Below are positions 12,901 through 21,714 of a stretch of DNA of 64,000 nt, in pieces. Below the pieces are notes generated by a model. It saw only the letters and a program-made list of their open reading frames with translations, was not told the origin of the DNA and ran no database searches. Source of the stretch: Eumeta japonica (taxonomy: Eukaryota; Arthropoda; Insecta; Lepidoptera; Psychidae). A program made the translations under genes and the position numbers. The DNA is taken from NCBI GenBank assembly GCA_005406025.1, contig BGZK01000538.1, forward strand, positions 248,001-312,000, given 5' to 3'. Position 1 is the first letter of the stretch, and the number at the start of each line of letters is the position of its first letter.

Positions 12901-15900
12901 ACCGCATTCCAGGTGTTGTTTTCTTTATGTGCAGATAATTCTTCTTTAATGGCTTGAGACCATTCATATTTCTGTGGACTCTGCAAAGCTTCATCATATG
13001 TCTGAGGCAATGACAATTCAACTAGATTAGCTTCAAAACGTCTATTATTTCTTGGCCTCAAAGTTATGTTCCGGTGTGACATTATATCTTCTATTTCTTG
13101 TGATGGCTCATATGTTGGATCATCATTGTTGCAACTCAACAAGCTGTCATCAGACTCTGACACTGTAGTTTTAATTAATGTTTCATCCATATTTCTTACT
13201 TCAGTTTCATTATTTTGTATTGTTGTCTCTTCATTATCATCAATAGTACATATTTGTGTAATATTCTTTCTTACTTCTGGAACTTGATGTTCATCGAAAA
13301 TCACATTTCTTGAAATTTTAATTGTCTTTTATTCATGTCATACATTCTGTAATTGGTGTTGTCATAACCAATCAGCAGCATTTTCTCACTCTTCTTTTCC
13401 AATTTTGTTCTTAATTGATCTGGAACATGGACATATCAATACTGCCGAACACCTTCAAATGACCCAATTCTGGTTTCGTTCCGTTCCATAATTCATATGG
13501 TGTCTTACCTGGGGTTTGGCTAGAAGATGTTCTATTCAATATGTAAACTGCACAGTTCACAGCTTCTGCCCACAGGTCCAGTGGCAGATCTCTTGCATAT
13601 AACATGGAGCGAGCACTCTCCACTATGGTTCTAATCTCTCTTTCTGCACGCCCATTTTGTTCTGGAGTGTATGGGGCAGTGAGCTCATGTACTATACCCT
13701 CTTTGTCCAAATATTCTTTAAAAACTTTGTTAACGTATTCTCTTCCATTATCTGTGTGTAAGATTCTGATATTGTGCATGTATTTATTTTTTACAATACA
13801 ATTATATTTCTTGAAAACTTCCAGAACATCACTTTTATTTTTAATAAAATATACATGCCTGTGACTTGTAGCTGCGTCTTTAAATAACACAAAATATCTC
13901 ATCCCTTGAACTGATGTGTGACTCATTGGTCCACAGACATCGCTGTAGATTAAGTCACCAGGCTGTAGTCCTTCACCTCTTACAGATTTACGAAATGGAA
14001 ACCTGCATTGTTTTCCGTATGCACATGCTTCGCAAACAAAACTCTTTTCATCAATTTCATTAATTTTTAATCCTTCAACAACATTATTGGCACACATACT
14101 TTTGATTTCTTTTAGGTTAATATGTCCCAGTCGCTCATGCCACGTTTTGATATCACTTTGATTATTTTGAACCAAGTTGCAAGTATCAGGAATTATTGTT
14201 TTTATATTCAACTCATATAAATTGTTTTCTGTGATTTTGGCACTCATTACCATTTTTTTGTCTTTATAAATCGAAGCATTTGAATCTTTCTTCATAATAG
14301 TGTAACCTTTTCGTATAATAACACCTTCTGAAAATAAGTTTCTTCTCAAATTTGGGACATACAATACCCCATGCAGTTCACTGGTTTCCCACTGTCCATT
14401 GACATATCTCTTTATCAACACTTTACCAATGCCAGAGACTTCTACCGATTGCTTGTTTCCCAATGTCAATGATTTCTCGCTGCATTTAAGTAACTCTACA
14501 AAGAAATCTTTTCTAAATGTCATGTGGGCAGAGGCGCCACTATCCATGATCCAAGCATTTTCTTCTGTATTATAGGAACTGATTTCGACATTAAATGCCA
14601 ACATGTCTGAAGATTCTTTCAGATGTTTTCTTGGTTTGTTCTGTTTTGGAAAACGACACTCTTTAGAAAAATGGCCACGCTTTCCACAATTGTAACACTC
14701 AAATCTATGTTTAGTAGTTTTGTTTTGACTTGTACCGCTCCCACATGATCTTGGCCCATTCTGCTTTGGCACATTCTTCCAACCTTTATTGACAACAAGA
14801 AGGGCTGTTTCTTGTTCTTCTACAGATGCTAAACTCGATTCTTCATCCAAAGACGGGCAGTCAAATTATTGAGAGTTTGTTGTGTGGGGTCTAATGACAT
14901 CCATGCTTGACGTATTGACCTATACTTCAGGGCAATGTTCCAATTATTTTTGTTATAATGGCCATTTCACTTACACTCTCGCCACTTTCTTTCAGCTGTT
15001 TTGCTAGATTTTCCACTTTCGAGATATGTTGTGCTACACTGTCATTTTCAGACATTTTGTATTGATAGAACTTTTCATGAATCAGCATTTTACATAGTTC
15101 ACTCTTTTGTTCGTAAATAGATTCAAGTTTTCCATTATTTCTTTAGCAGTTTCACAGTTTTCTATCAAGGTAATTTGCTTGAAATCCATCGAAGAGGTTA
15201 TGATGAACATCGCCATGCCATCATTTTTTAACCACTCGGTGCTATTTATTTCAGGTTTCGGTATAGAAATATCGATTCCCTTTGCCTTTAAGGCACATTT
15301 GATTTGAAATTTCCACTGCCTAAAGTTATTTCCATCAAATCTTTCTAGATTCATTGACCGTGCGGGATCCATTTTTGAGGTTATCTATCAGTCAATGACT
15401 ATCAGAAATTCTAGAACGGAATGTCACTTCACTTTTTCTTTACCTTTTTTTTTTTTTTATTTAGCAGTGTCCTGGGCCCATAACCTATTTTATTTATGGG
15501 ATAGGATTTCTATAAACAATGTTTTCTTGTTTTATATATTTTATTTATATATAGCGATGCACATTGAAGGTAAGAAAACGAATACTAAAAAACCACAGTA
15601 CATACACGGGTGCCACCTTTTGGCAAAAATGTGAACTAAAAATAGTGTTACCTAATTAATTTAAATTTTCTTATAATTTCAACAAAAATGAATGCGCTTT
15701 GTGGAGACTTTGTAATGATTGTACGTGACGACATAATAATTCAGACATTGTGATTTTTTTGTAATCTGTTAGTAATTGATAATTTAAAGCGAAAACTTAA
15801 TTAAAAATAAATTTACAAGCTATTTTTAAATATATTTTTTTAAACAGCTCCACCGACAAATTCCAATATCTGACCAGCTCTTCTCCTTAAAATGTAAAGT

Positions 15901-18900
15901 CGATCGTTGCAAGCGGCGTTGATTTGTTGTAATGATATCGTTGGAGAAAATGTTTCCAACAAGCTATAAGCTACTCTACGGATCAATTCCAAAATATAGT
16001 CAGTTCTATTTCTCAAAAAGAAAAAGAAAGTAAATAACAACTATCAATGCAAACTGCATGAAAATAGGTAGTTTCGTTCTAGAGATATTGTTGAAGAAAA
16101 TTTTCCAAAACGTGTTTTTTTCGGATGTTATTTAAACTGTTCTATCGATCAAATCTAAAATCTAATTGAAATCTCAAAAAAATAGCATTGATCAAGGCAA
16201 ATCGAATCGATTGGTATATTTTTCAAAATTTATCGACGAAGAATATTTTTCCACTAAGTGTTTTTTTAGGATGCTTTTGAAACTGTTTTGTAATTTTAAA
16301 ATCATATTAGTTCTTTGCTTCAAAAAACAAAGTAAATTAACGAAAAATGCGTCAAAACCGTTTAGTTTGTGTTGATGTAGAGATACTTTTGAAAAATAAT
16401 TGACAAAAAGGGGTTTTCCAAAATAACTCGCAAAATTCTTATTTATTGGTGTTTGATTACCTTATTCTGCTCCAAAACTGTCATGTCATGTCAAATATCA
16501 TAAGACAGATCAAAATCTAAAACAAAGTTCTCAAGATATCGTATTTGAGGATTAAAAAAAATCTGGAAAACGGTTGGCTTGCATATCAACAGTAAAATTT
16601 CTCGATACAATATTTATCTATGTGTTTCTGATCTCCTTGAGTTTTATAATAAAGTTGTCTATAAGTTTTTGAGCTTTTCGGGTTCAAAAATTAGAAAGAG
16701 GTTGACTCTATAAATCGTCCCAGATATCTCTTGCTACTTTCGAGCTCAAAGTGTCCAAAAATTTAAATATGTAATAGTAAATTTTCGTGTGTTTTCAAGC
16801 TCTCTGGTCTGAAATGTATAGTAAATTTTTAGTTTTGAGTGATGTGTTCAATTGAAGTTTTTAATTATGAGTTCATAAATCGAAATTTATAAAAAAAAGT
16901 TGTTTAAGCTGAAAAATAGAATGAGTACTTACCATACAGTAATCTACAATAATTTCATGTTATTTCAAAAAACCATTTTCTTCAAATATTTTATTAACGA
17001 TGTCTCTCGAACAAACCAATCGCTTTTGATGCAGTTTGCAACATTCGATATTGTTCTTTTTAGGGAGAAGAGCTGATTCTATTTTGCAATAAGAGTAGCG
17101 TGAAAATTTTGTCAGAAAACCCTTGGTAAAAAAATTTTTCTTACTACTACTACTAACTCTTGAACAAATCGCCTGAATTTTATGAAACTTGCGGCAATCG
17201 ATGAAAGTGTCGGAAGGTGAAGGTGAGAAAAAGTTCTAATTAAATTTTGGCGTGGATTGAAATAGTAGTTTAAACATTATTAAAAAAAAAACCTTTTTCT
17301 GTAAATTTTCTTTTGTGAAATGTCTCGCAATCTACCTGGCAGAATTAGTTCAACTTCTCAGGAATTCTAATTTGAGTCGATCACTTTCAAATGTCGGAAG
17401 CTGCGATATGATCAGTTAATTTGTTCAAAATTTTGAGAGGTCTATATGCACACTCGCACGCATACACGCATACACGTACACATAGTCATACGGACATAAC
17501 TCGGAAAATAGTCTAAATAAATTACTAAGACTCTAAAACAACAAGATTTGACGAAACTCAATTTCCGGAAATCGGATTGAAAACAGTAACTTCCTAATTT
17601 TTGAAAATTTTGCAATTTTTGTAGCCGGAAGTATGAACTATAATTTGAGATATAATTTTGTTTAAAATAAATTAACTGTTATCACCGTTTTTCAATTCGA
17701 AAGAGGAGTATTACAAATTTCGAAAGTTCTCACGCGTATTTATTTTAACAGTTAGCTCAAAATTAACACGATTTTAAGCTTGTAAACTATACTTGATGTG
17801 TGATGAGAATGATGGCGATGATGGTTATGATGATGATGATGTCTGACTTTCAAGACTCGTTACGTTTAATCCCAATTGTCGTTGTGCAAAGACGTGCCCT
17901 AGTTCATCACTAGTAATCGGAAATTCTGGATTCGCGGGTGCTATTCGGTGTCGTCGCTTGGTTCAGTTTTGGTATGTCCTCGTCAGCAGCTTTAACCTGT
18001 TCTGAGTCATGGGCACTTCATATCATGGATGCTTGTTTTACAGATATGATTTCACTTTCACAGTTTTACAGATAAAGCGAATATACTCCTTCTGTTCCTA
18101 TGTATTAAATTTTATGATGCTTCTCTTAGTATTAATCTAATTTGTTTATAGTGTACTTACTGATCCCTCACGTAGTACGGAAACACAGTAACGGAAAATT
18201 ATTAATGAATGTAGAAAGTTGTAAATTATATATATCGTTATCTGGAAGAGAAAAGGGCTCGCATTATAAATAAATCTCAAAACATTTTTTTAACGTTTCG
18301 CACATAGCAACTTACCTGCAGCTTAAACATCTCCATGCCCTTATAAAAGGTACGCGATATTATAGCGAATGTGGTCTGTAGATTATTTCCACAGTTCATG
18401 TATTCACATTTTGAGCCGATAAGCGCCTTGTCCATATCCGGGGAGGTGAAGGGAAAAGCGGAGACTAATTCAGTCCAACGGTTCAGTCTGATGGTAAGAA
18501 AATGCACGATGAAGGCGCAAAACAATATTTCAGCATCATCAGCGCTGTTGATCACCATCAAGGATAGGGAGGTGTAATGCCAAGTTACCGAGGTGGCTGC
18601 CTTGAATAGACCATAGATTAGATAAAAAGTAACTTGGAACACGCATATCGAGAAAAACGCTATGAAATATCTTCTGTACATTTTATCTCTCGAAATATTC
18701 ATTTTCTTCTCTATCTTCTGCAGGGCGGTCACGAGTGTGACGTAGTTTTTTGAGTCGCAGTGGTTTTTCGTCGCGAAAATCGCATATGTGACAACTGGGA
18801 GTACTCGCTTCAAGAAATACATTGGAAAGTCGAAGTGATAATTACGTTTAGGGCTGTCGTAGTAATCCCAAAAACTGGCGCCCGCTAGCGCGCAGGTCAC

Positions 18901-19074
18901 GATGAACGTATAAAACAGGCGCCGGTGCGTCGTGGTCGTCACGAATTTGTATTCCAGATGAAATTTCGGCATGCCCAGGATGCTTTGAAATGCGTGAAGG
19001 CTGAGGAACGATTTTTGAAAATCTGCGTTTAGTACATTCTCGTACAATATTTCTTTAAAAGGAAACGCCTGCAT
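6733..19074 (-). CDS. Gustatory receptor, 4 exons, 393 aa (complete)
   Basis: Seven-membrane-segment insect chemoreceptor of the Gr family, expected in the dendrite membrane of taste neurons as a ligand-gated cation channel subunit. The sequence fits the divergent lepidopteran bitter-type group better than the sugar or CO2 clades (inference). The CDS joins the complements of 18316-19074, 18161-18241, 9709-9874 and 6733-6908: 759+81+166+176 = 1182 nt, 393 codons plus stop, intron phases 0, 0, 1. Membrane segments lie at about residues 53-70, 83-102, 133-157, 165-197, 254-272, 289-312 and 375-393. The C-terminus carries TYCIVILQF (382-390), the family signature. The length is typical for Grs. 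Introns are 74 bp, 8286 bp (Copia, foldback-like repeat, SINE) and 2800 bp (mariner, tRNA-like). No exon has a stop or frameshift. The start is the only in-frame Met at the head of exon 1. The ligand cannot be predicted. Confidence 0.88.
7909..7960. repeat. (GT)n/(GA)n microsatellite in Gr intron 3
   Basis: Runs of gtgtgt and gagaga with a single 'tatgg' interruption. Confidence 0.95.
8165..9440 (+). mobile_element. Mariner transposon, degenerate copy (in Gr intron 3)
   Basis: Tc1/mariner transposase relic lying antisense in intron 3. Readable pieces: helix-turn-helix region with SVRVSQNWFKHF and DEPRSGRPV (about 8425-8525), the linker KKLNTWVPHFEFAERNLLNH, INGDEK (first catalytic Asp, 8769-8790), and HPSYSPDLAASD with YLF (third catalytic Asp, about 9130-9180). 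It is broken by many stops and frameshifts, so inactive. About 80% similar by eye to 54395-55600. Outer ends are set by comparison with that copy and are approximate. Confidence 0.85.
9447..9518 (-). pseudogene. tRNA-Asp-like pseudogene, anticodon position ATT
   Basis: 72 nt on the minus strand with 'GTAGTACAGTGGTCTA' (D arm/A box) and 'GAGGTTTGATTTC' (T arm/B box). The acceptor stem TTCTCGG/CCGGGGA pairs fully with wobbles. The layout matches tRNA-Asp. The anticodon loop reads CTATTAC, giving ATT where Asp has GTC, with one mismatch in the anticodon stem. It lies at the end of the mariner copy in Gr intron 3. Either a decayed tRNA gene copy or the head of a tRNA-derived SINE. Confidence 0.6.
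9709..9874 (-). CDS. Gr exon 3 (residues 281-335 plus split codon)
   Basis: Acceptor 'ataattccag' before 9874; starts DKLSTNTTL. It covers membrane segment 6 (NAMWLLLKFVYLTGLCAVCE) and the following basic loop with KARKICAGIL. It ends AGC G|GTAAAT, phase 1. The open frame upstream of the TTG at 9850 is genuine exon, so no Met is needed. Confidence 0.88.
10015..10166 (-). mobile_element. tRNA-derived SINE fragment
   Basis: On the minus strand 'GGTTCGAATCCTG' is a near-perfect B box, preceded by an A-box-like 'gacggctttgtgatcaaaag'. On the plus strand the left part holds 'gaccgatggcttaacg', a word I also see (as 'gaccgacggttttaatg') in the SINE at 57236-57345. Lies in Gr intron 2. Confidence 0.5.
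10440..11262. other. Gr intron 2 sequence left of Copia, nothing recognised
   Basis: AT-rich intron. I searched it on the minus strand for a further Gr exon and found none with matching phase. It ends in the target-site copy 'aaaat' (11258-11262) of the Copia insertion. Confidence 0.55.
11263..11457 (-). repeat. Copia 3' LTR (195 bp)
   Basis: On the minus strand begins TGTTGAAATT and ends AAATAAAATA. Identical to the 5' LTR except for three shorter homopolymer runs. Preceded on the minus strand by a short purine tract GTGGGAG (11458-11465) that would serve as plus-strand primer. Confidence 0.95.
11501..12120 (-). CDS. Copia pol: RNase H and C-terminus
   Basis: MCSVSRPDISFAVN, then YSDSDFASD, STTEAEF and DNQSAIKL: the Copia RNase H with catalytic acidic residues present. 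The frame closes at 11614 after a one-base loss in an A run (about 11632). In the following frame the usual 'NQLADILTK' end is readable, up to a TAA at 11503-11501. Confidence 0.9.
12081..12476 (-). CDS. Copia pol: RT catalytic core
   Basis: Contains YVDD (polymerase catalytic box, near the start), FVGMEI and IYIHQRGYIDHIIEKF. Shifts at both ends (about 12471 and 12112) lie in T runs. Confidence 0.93.
   Translation of the reverse strand: MYFYRDFNEIKVFLIIYVDDALIISSNKQLIQEIIEYLEQAFKIKVLQLKHFVGMEIKKINDCIYIHQRGYIDHIIEKFCMTNANPTSTPADINVIITKNVDENIVKFPYREAIGSLLFCVLFQGLTYHLL
12630..13304 (-). CDS. Copia pol: RT N-terminal part
   Basis: Acidic linker, then the RVT_2 reverse transcriptase start (YDEALQSPQKYEWSQAIKEE, NNTWNAVPR, KWVFTIK) and the catalytic-region motif FDVKTAFLNG. 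The frame breaks at 12650 in an A run. The true domain continues toward 12480 with 'NKSLYGLKQ' readable in another frame, broken by one more T-run shift near 12540. Confidence 0.93.
   Translation of the reverse strand: MIFDEHQVPEVRKNITQICTIDDNEETTIQNNETEVRNMDETLIKTTVSESDDSLLSCNNDDPTYEPSQEIEDIMSHRNITLRPRNNRRFEANLVELSLPQTYDEALQSPQKYEWSQAIKEELSAHKENNTWNAVPRAGQRTLTTKWVFTIKKGENNEAHYKARLCARGFTQIKDVDYQEIFSPTTRYDSIRIILSIAAKHKLEIQQFDVKTAFLNGHLQENIL
13411..14850 (-). CDS. Copia gag-pol: zinc knuckle, protease, integrase
   Basis: 479 codons. CCHC knuckle at residues 52-65 (CYNCGKRGHFSKEC), aspartic protease active site DSGA at 103-106, integrase zinc-binding H238, H243, C273 and C276, and catalytic D304, D367 and E403 (35 residues between the last two). 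All key residues are present. The apparent Met is internal to the polyprotein, and the frame is entered by the shift near 14862. It ends by a frameshift near 13436, the one shift that is not clearly in a homopolymer run. Confidence 0.95.
   Translation of the reverse strand: MDEESSLASVEEQETALLVVNKGWKNVPKQNGPRSCGSGTSQNKTTKHRFECYNCGKRGHFSKECRFPKQNKPRKHLKESSDMLAFNVEISSYNTEENAWIMDSGASAHMTFRKDFFVELLKCSEKSLTLGNKQSVEVSGIGKVLIKRYVNGQWETSELHGVLYVPNLRRNLFSEGVIIRKGYTIMKKDSNASIYKDKKMVMSAKITENNLYELNIKTIIPDTCNLVQNNQSDIKTWHERLGHINLKEIKSMCANNVVEGLKINEIDEKSFVCEACAYGKQCRFPFRKSVRGEGLQPGDLIYSDVCGPMSHTSVQGMRYFVLFKDAATSHRHVYFIKNKSDVLEVFKKYNCIVKNKYMHNIRILHTDNGREYVNKVFKEYLDKEGIVHELTAPYTPEQNGRAEREIRTIVESARSMLYARDLPLDLWAEAVNCAVYILNRTSSSQTPGKTPYELWNGTKPELGHLKVFGSIDMSMFQIN
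15082..15372 (-). CDS. Copia gag, N-terminal part
   Basis: Starts MDPARSMNLERFDGNNFRQW, the usual Copia gag opening ('f.G.n...W'), and continues to CETAKEIMENL. A one-base loss in an A run near 15130 then moves the frame. The gag helical domain continues in the next frame down to about 14860 (with HEKFYQYKMSENDSV and LDPTQQTLNNL readable), with further one-base losses near 14925 and 14862. Structural particle protein, cytoplasmic. Confidence 0.9.
   Translation of the reverse strand: MDPARSMNLERFDGNNFRQWKFQIKCALKAKGIDISIPKPEINSTEWLKNDGMAMFIITSSMDFKQITLIENCETAKEIMENLNLFTNKRVNYVKC
15469..15485 (-). other. Copia primer-binding site (half-tRNA-iMet type)
   Basis: Directly after the 5' LTR the minus strand reads GGTTATGGGCCCAGGAC. 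As I recall the Drosophila copia PBS, this matches its GGTTATGGGCCCAG, which pairs with an internal part of initiator tRNA-Met and not its 3' end. Confidence 0.75.
15486..15684 (-). repeat. Copia 5' LTR (199 bp)
   Basis: Same sequence as 11263-11457 with four extra bases, all in A or T runs. It carries the element's promoter on the minus strand. The terminal dinucleotides are TG...TA and not the common TG...CA. Confidence 0.95.
15840..17690 (+). repeat. Foldback-like dispersed repeat, copy B (in Gr intron 2)
   Basis: Left arm modules at about 15850, 15978 and 16145 ('ccgacaaatt', 'cggatcaatt', 'tcgatcaaat' plus 'gatatcgttggagaaaa'). Unique centre 16560-16900 with 'gatctccttgagtttta'. From 16980 the modules reappear as their reverse complement. 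The right end (17555-17640) has 'ggaaatcggattgaaaaca'. Together these give two inverted arms of tandem modules around a unique core. No coding frame. Confidence 0.6.
17801..17842. repeat. (GAT)n microsatellite
   Basis: Imperfect 'gatgatgatgatgat' tract in Gr intron 2. Confidence 0.9.
18161..18241 (-). CDS. Gr exon 2 (27 codons, membrane segment 5)
   Basis: Small exon, easily missed. The acceptor is a textbook polypyrimidine tract 'ttttctcttccag' and the donor is TCA|GTAAGT at 18160-18155. It is in phase 0 at both ends and encodes a hydrophobic stretch starting ITIYIIYNFL and ending LREGS. It supplies the fifth membrane helix, without which the protein would be about 30 residues short and one helix short. 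Confidence 0.85.
18316..19074 (-). CDS. Gr exon 1 (residues 1-253)
   Basis: Begins MQAFPFKEIL and runs through the N-terminal cytoplasmic region ('KSFLSLHAFQSILG', typical of lepidopteran Grs) and membrane segments 1-4. It ends at ...GMEMFKLQ with a strong donor CAG|GTAAGT at 18315-18310, phase 0. The frame stays open a further 12 codons into the intron, which is read-through and not coding. Confidence 0.92.
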
Positions 19075-19689
19075 TCTGTTTAAAAATTGAACTGCCTGTA
19101 ACAGTCACCTGCAACAACAAAATCTTCGAGGGCAACTGCACTCTGCGGTAACCACTTTCATTACATTTGTAGTAGTTTCTAGTTAACGAGTCACAAAACG
19201 ACACTTTATCAGTCTTTTACATAAATATGTTATCGTGATAAATGTATTCTTATGACCTTTAGGTTTGACGAAGGTATTAAGTGTATTGGTGAAACCGTAG
19301 GTTAAAATAAATTACACGGGACAATTTTATAACACTTAAAGAAATTAAGTAAGAGCTCATGCTTTATTTTTTTTCACTTTGAACGATTATTCTCGTTCTA
19401 GTGAATATGAACATTTTTTTTTTCCATATTGATATTATTATTTTGTCCTGCCTTTTTGTATGTTTCGTGGAGAATAGTTTGACTGATAAATAGAAATGAT
19501 CTCAGACGAATTTTTCTTTGAATAAAAAGCTTTATAACAGCAAAACTGGATGGTGAAAGGTCTCAACACGATCTTTCAAAAAGCCAATACATCATCTGGT
19601 TGTCCATTATTCAGTGAATGGAGAACAAAAATATGCTACAAATAAAATATAATGTTCTGGTCACAAACATTACACAAAGTTATTATTAT
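19075..19689. other. Upstream flank of the Gr gene
   Basis: AT-rich. The Gr promoter should lie here, but I see no TATA/initiator pair that I would defend. Confidence 0.4.
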
Positions 19690-20340
19690 TACAAACGCAC
19701 GCTTATTTACCAGAAGCGAAGGCAGAGCCCATAGATTTCCAGATGGTACGATCTTTGCGTATCTGCTTGCTTCACTGACTTTCATCAAGCTTTTTATGCA
19801 AGTTCGTCGTTTTCAAGTATTTAAAATTTGGTCCTTTTGTAATATGCAAATGGTGTTTGAGAGTGACCCTTGCCGGCCTTTCCATCACACATATTCACTC
19901 CATAGATTTGTTTTGTGAGTATACTTTTATTTAACCTTTGTAGATGTTCAAACCACCGCAACATACTTTTTCTTACTCAAGGAACTATATATAGTTTCAA
20001 ACCACACCGCTCTTTGATATCACTAATTCAACATCTATCTTTCAAAGACACCGCACATACTACGCAGAGATCGCATCCGCACTGCATTGATTACGCTTCT
20101 ATTTCTTCTTCTGCCACACCCAACTTACACTACGGTACATAAGCGTAGAGATCACGACAACACTGTGAATAGACAAACGCGCTCGTCGTGAGACTCATCA
20201 GACAAATCGCCCTTTTTTAAATATCTCTACTAAGTTTACCTTCGTTTGTAAACATACTCAAACAAGGATTACCCGGTCGTCGGAGCGCAAGGATTGTCTG
20301 ATCGTTGGCATACAGGAGACATTTAATGGAAAGCAAGTCC
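19690..20340. repeat. Dispersed lepidopteran repeat, related to 52385-52570
   Basis: Shares 'ccagaag.g.aaggcaga', 'acgatctttgc.tatct', 'gcttcact' and 'gcaagttcgtcg' in order with 52385-52570. The right part (20030-20340, 'attgattacgcttctatttc') is also repeat-like. Family name not certain; probably LINE-related non-coding sequence. Confidence 0.55.
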
Positions 20341-20559
20341 ATTATGCAAAGATTTAGTAATTTTAATTAATTATATGAACAGTGAGTAATGTTTGAAAGT
20401 CATGAAAACGTTACGAAATTCGGAAAAAGTCATAGAAACGTTAGGTATACTACGCACAAAACTTTAAGGGAATTTTCAAATAATTTCTTAATTCTGTAAA
20501 TAACGCACTCAATACGGGAAAAACTATAAATCGACGCGATGCCTCACGATGATAGGAAC

Positions 20560-20780
20560 GGCCATATGATATTATATGTTTAATATGTCCCGGTCATTAT
20601 TGCTGTATTGTCGCGTAGGTGCGTGGGGAATGTAATGACCAAATAGTTGCCCGGAATGCCATCATTAGTTGCGTGGACGCGCCCTTAATAGCCTTCAGGT
20701 TTAATGCGCGTTTTTTGTGGGGGGTCGGGGGTCGTGCGCCGCTGTAAAACCGCTGTAATGCGGAGGTCGCGTGTCAGAGA
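20560..20780. other. GC-rich island
   Basis: GC/CpG rise with 'gtgcgtggggaatg', a G-run block 'ggggggtcgggggtcg' (20720-20735) and 'gtgcgccgctgtaaaacc'. No ORF. Candidate regulatory or conserved non-coding DNA. Confidence 0.35.
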
Positions 20781-21479
20781 TTTGTCTGGATGCTTTCGAT
20801 TTTAGTTGTTTTGAAGCATGTATGATGGGTATACTTTTTTAGTTAAAATTATTTGAAACATAATTTACGTAAGCTGTGAATAAAGATAAGAATTTTCAGA
20901 TATATAGTGTTTAAATTACACCTTGGGAGGTGTTTATTCAGAAACAGAAAATTCCCGATTTTAAATTTTCATACCTATTGATTCAATGAAATGTATTCAT
21001 AATTCCCCTTTGCCTTTCATTTTATCATTACATAAAATATGTCAGATTGCTGGCTGAACAGTCTGCGTGTCTTTCATGATCCAAAATCACCATAATAGAA
21101 TTGGCATGATATTCTATGACATCGTCACTCGTGAAAATATAAAAAAATATTGAAAAAATCAATATTTCAAAAGAACTAAAATAAAAAACGCTTTCATAAT
21201 GAAGTAAATTCTATACAAAAACAAAATAATAATCGAACTTGTTTTCTGTCTAACCCGAAATAGTATGAGTGGCTGCCTGACGTAGTAGTGTGTGGAGCAA
21301 GCTGAAGTAGAGGAGAGGGGGCTGATGAAAAGAAGATGTGGGGCGATGGAGGGGAATTGGCCACTTGGACTCTCACTAACTGGACAAAATGCACTGTTAT
21401 TTTGCGTTTGTATTCTGTAGGAGCGTGGTATCTTTCCGGTCAAACGGACTCATTTTTATGTTGCTGCTAATTTGACAAT
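20781..21479. other. Intergenic, nothing recognised
   Basis: AT-rich. Two overlapping minus-strand frames at 21159-21443 have no recognisable domain and look like chance. Confidence 0.5.
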
Positions 21480-21710
21480 AGCATGGCTCTACCATATTTT
21501 CTAAAACAATCTCGGTTTCGCTCTCTACTATGATCCCAGTAGTGCTTCTGACTCCGACCTTGGTCTCCCTATTGATTGTGATCCTGGTCCTATATTCAAT
21601 TTCGACCTCTATTCTGTTGTCGATTTCGATCCCGATTTCGAATCTACATTTTTTCTTTGTTCCATTTTTAATATCGATTCTGCTGTCGATTATGGTTCCG
21701 ATTTGATATA
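21480..21710 (-). mobile_element. Helitron-like non-autonomous fragment
   Basis: Degenerate run of 'tcgatttcgatcccgattt'-type hexamers, the same kind of block as in 24700-24850, 27720-27800, 28670-28790 and 42165-42370. No ends are visible in this piece. Confidence 0.45.
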
Positions 21711-21714
21711 GGCT

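Larger units (their letters stand above)
11263..15684 (-). mobile_element. Copia-type LTR retrotransposon, nearly complete
   Basis: 4.4-kb element with two LTRs (11263-11457, 15486-15684), target-site duplication AAAAT (11258-11262 and 15685-15689), a copia-type primer-binding site and a single gag-pol. Domain order on the minus strand is gag, CCHC, protease, integrase, RT, RNase H, which is the Copia order. About ten single-base deletions split the ORF, nearly all in homopolymer runs, with no other nonsense mutations seen. The LTRs differ only in the length of three A or T runs. It is inserted in Gr intron 2 in the gene's own orientation, so its LTR signals could act on the Gr transcript. 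Confidence 0.95.

Noticed and set aside
13066..13864. Plus-strand frames of 73 and 86 codons
   Set aside because: Antisense shadows of the Copia pol and integrase frames.
15840..16040. 66-codon minus-strand frame as an extra Gr exon
   Set aside because: It lies in the foldback-like repeat, has no matching phase or splice sites, and the Gr is complete without it.
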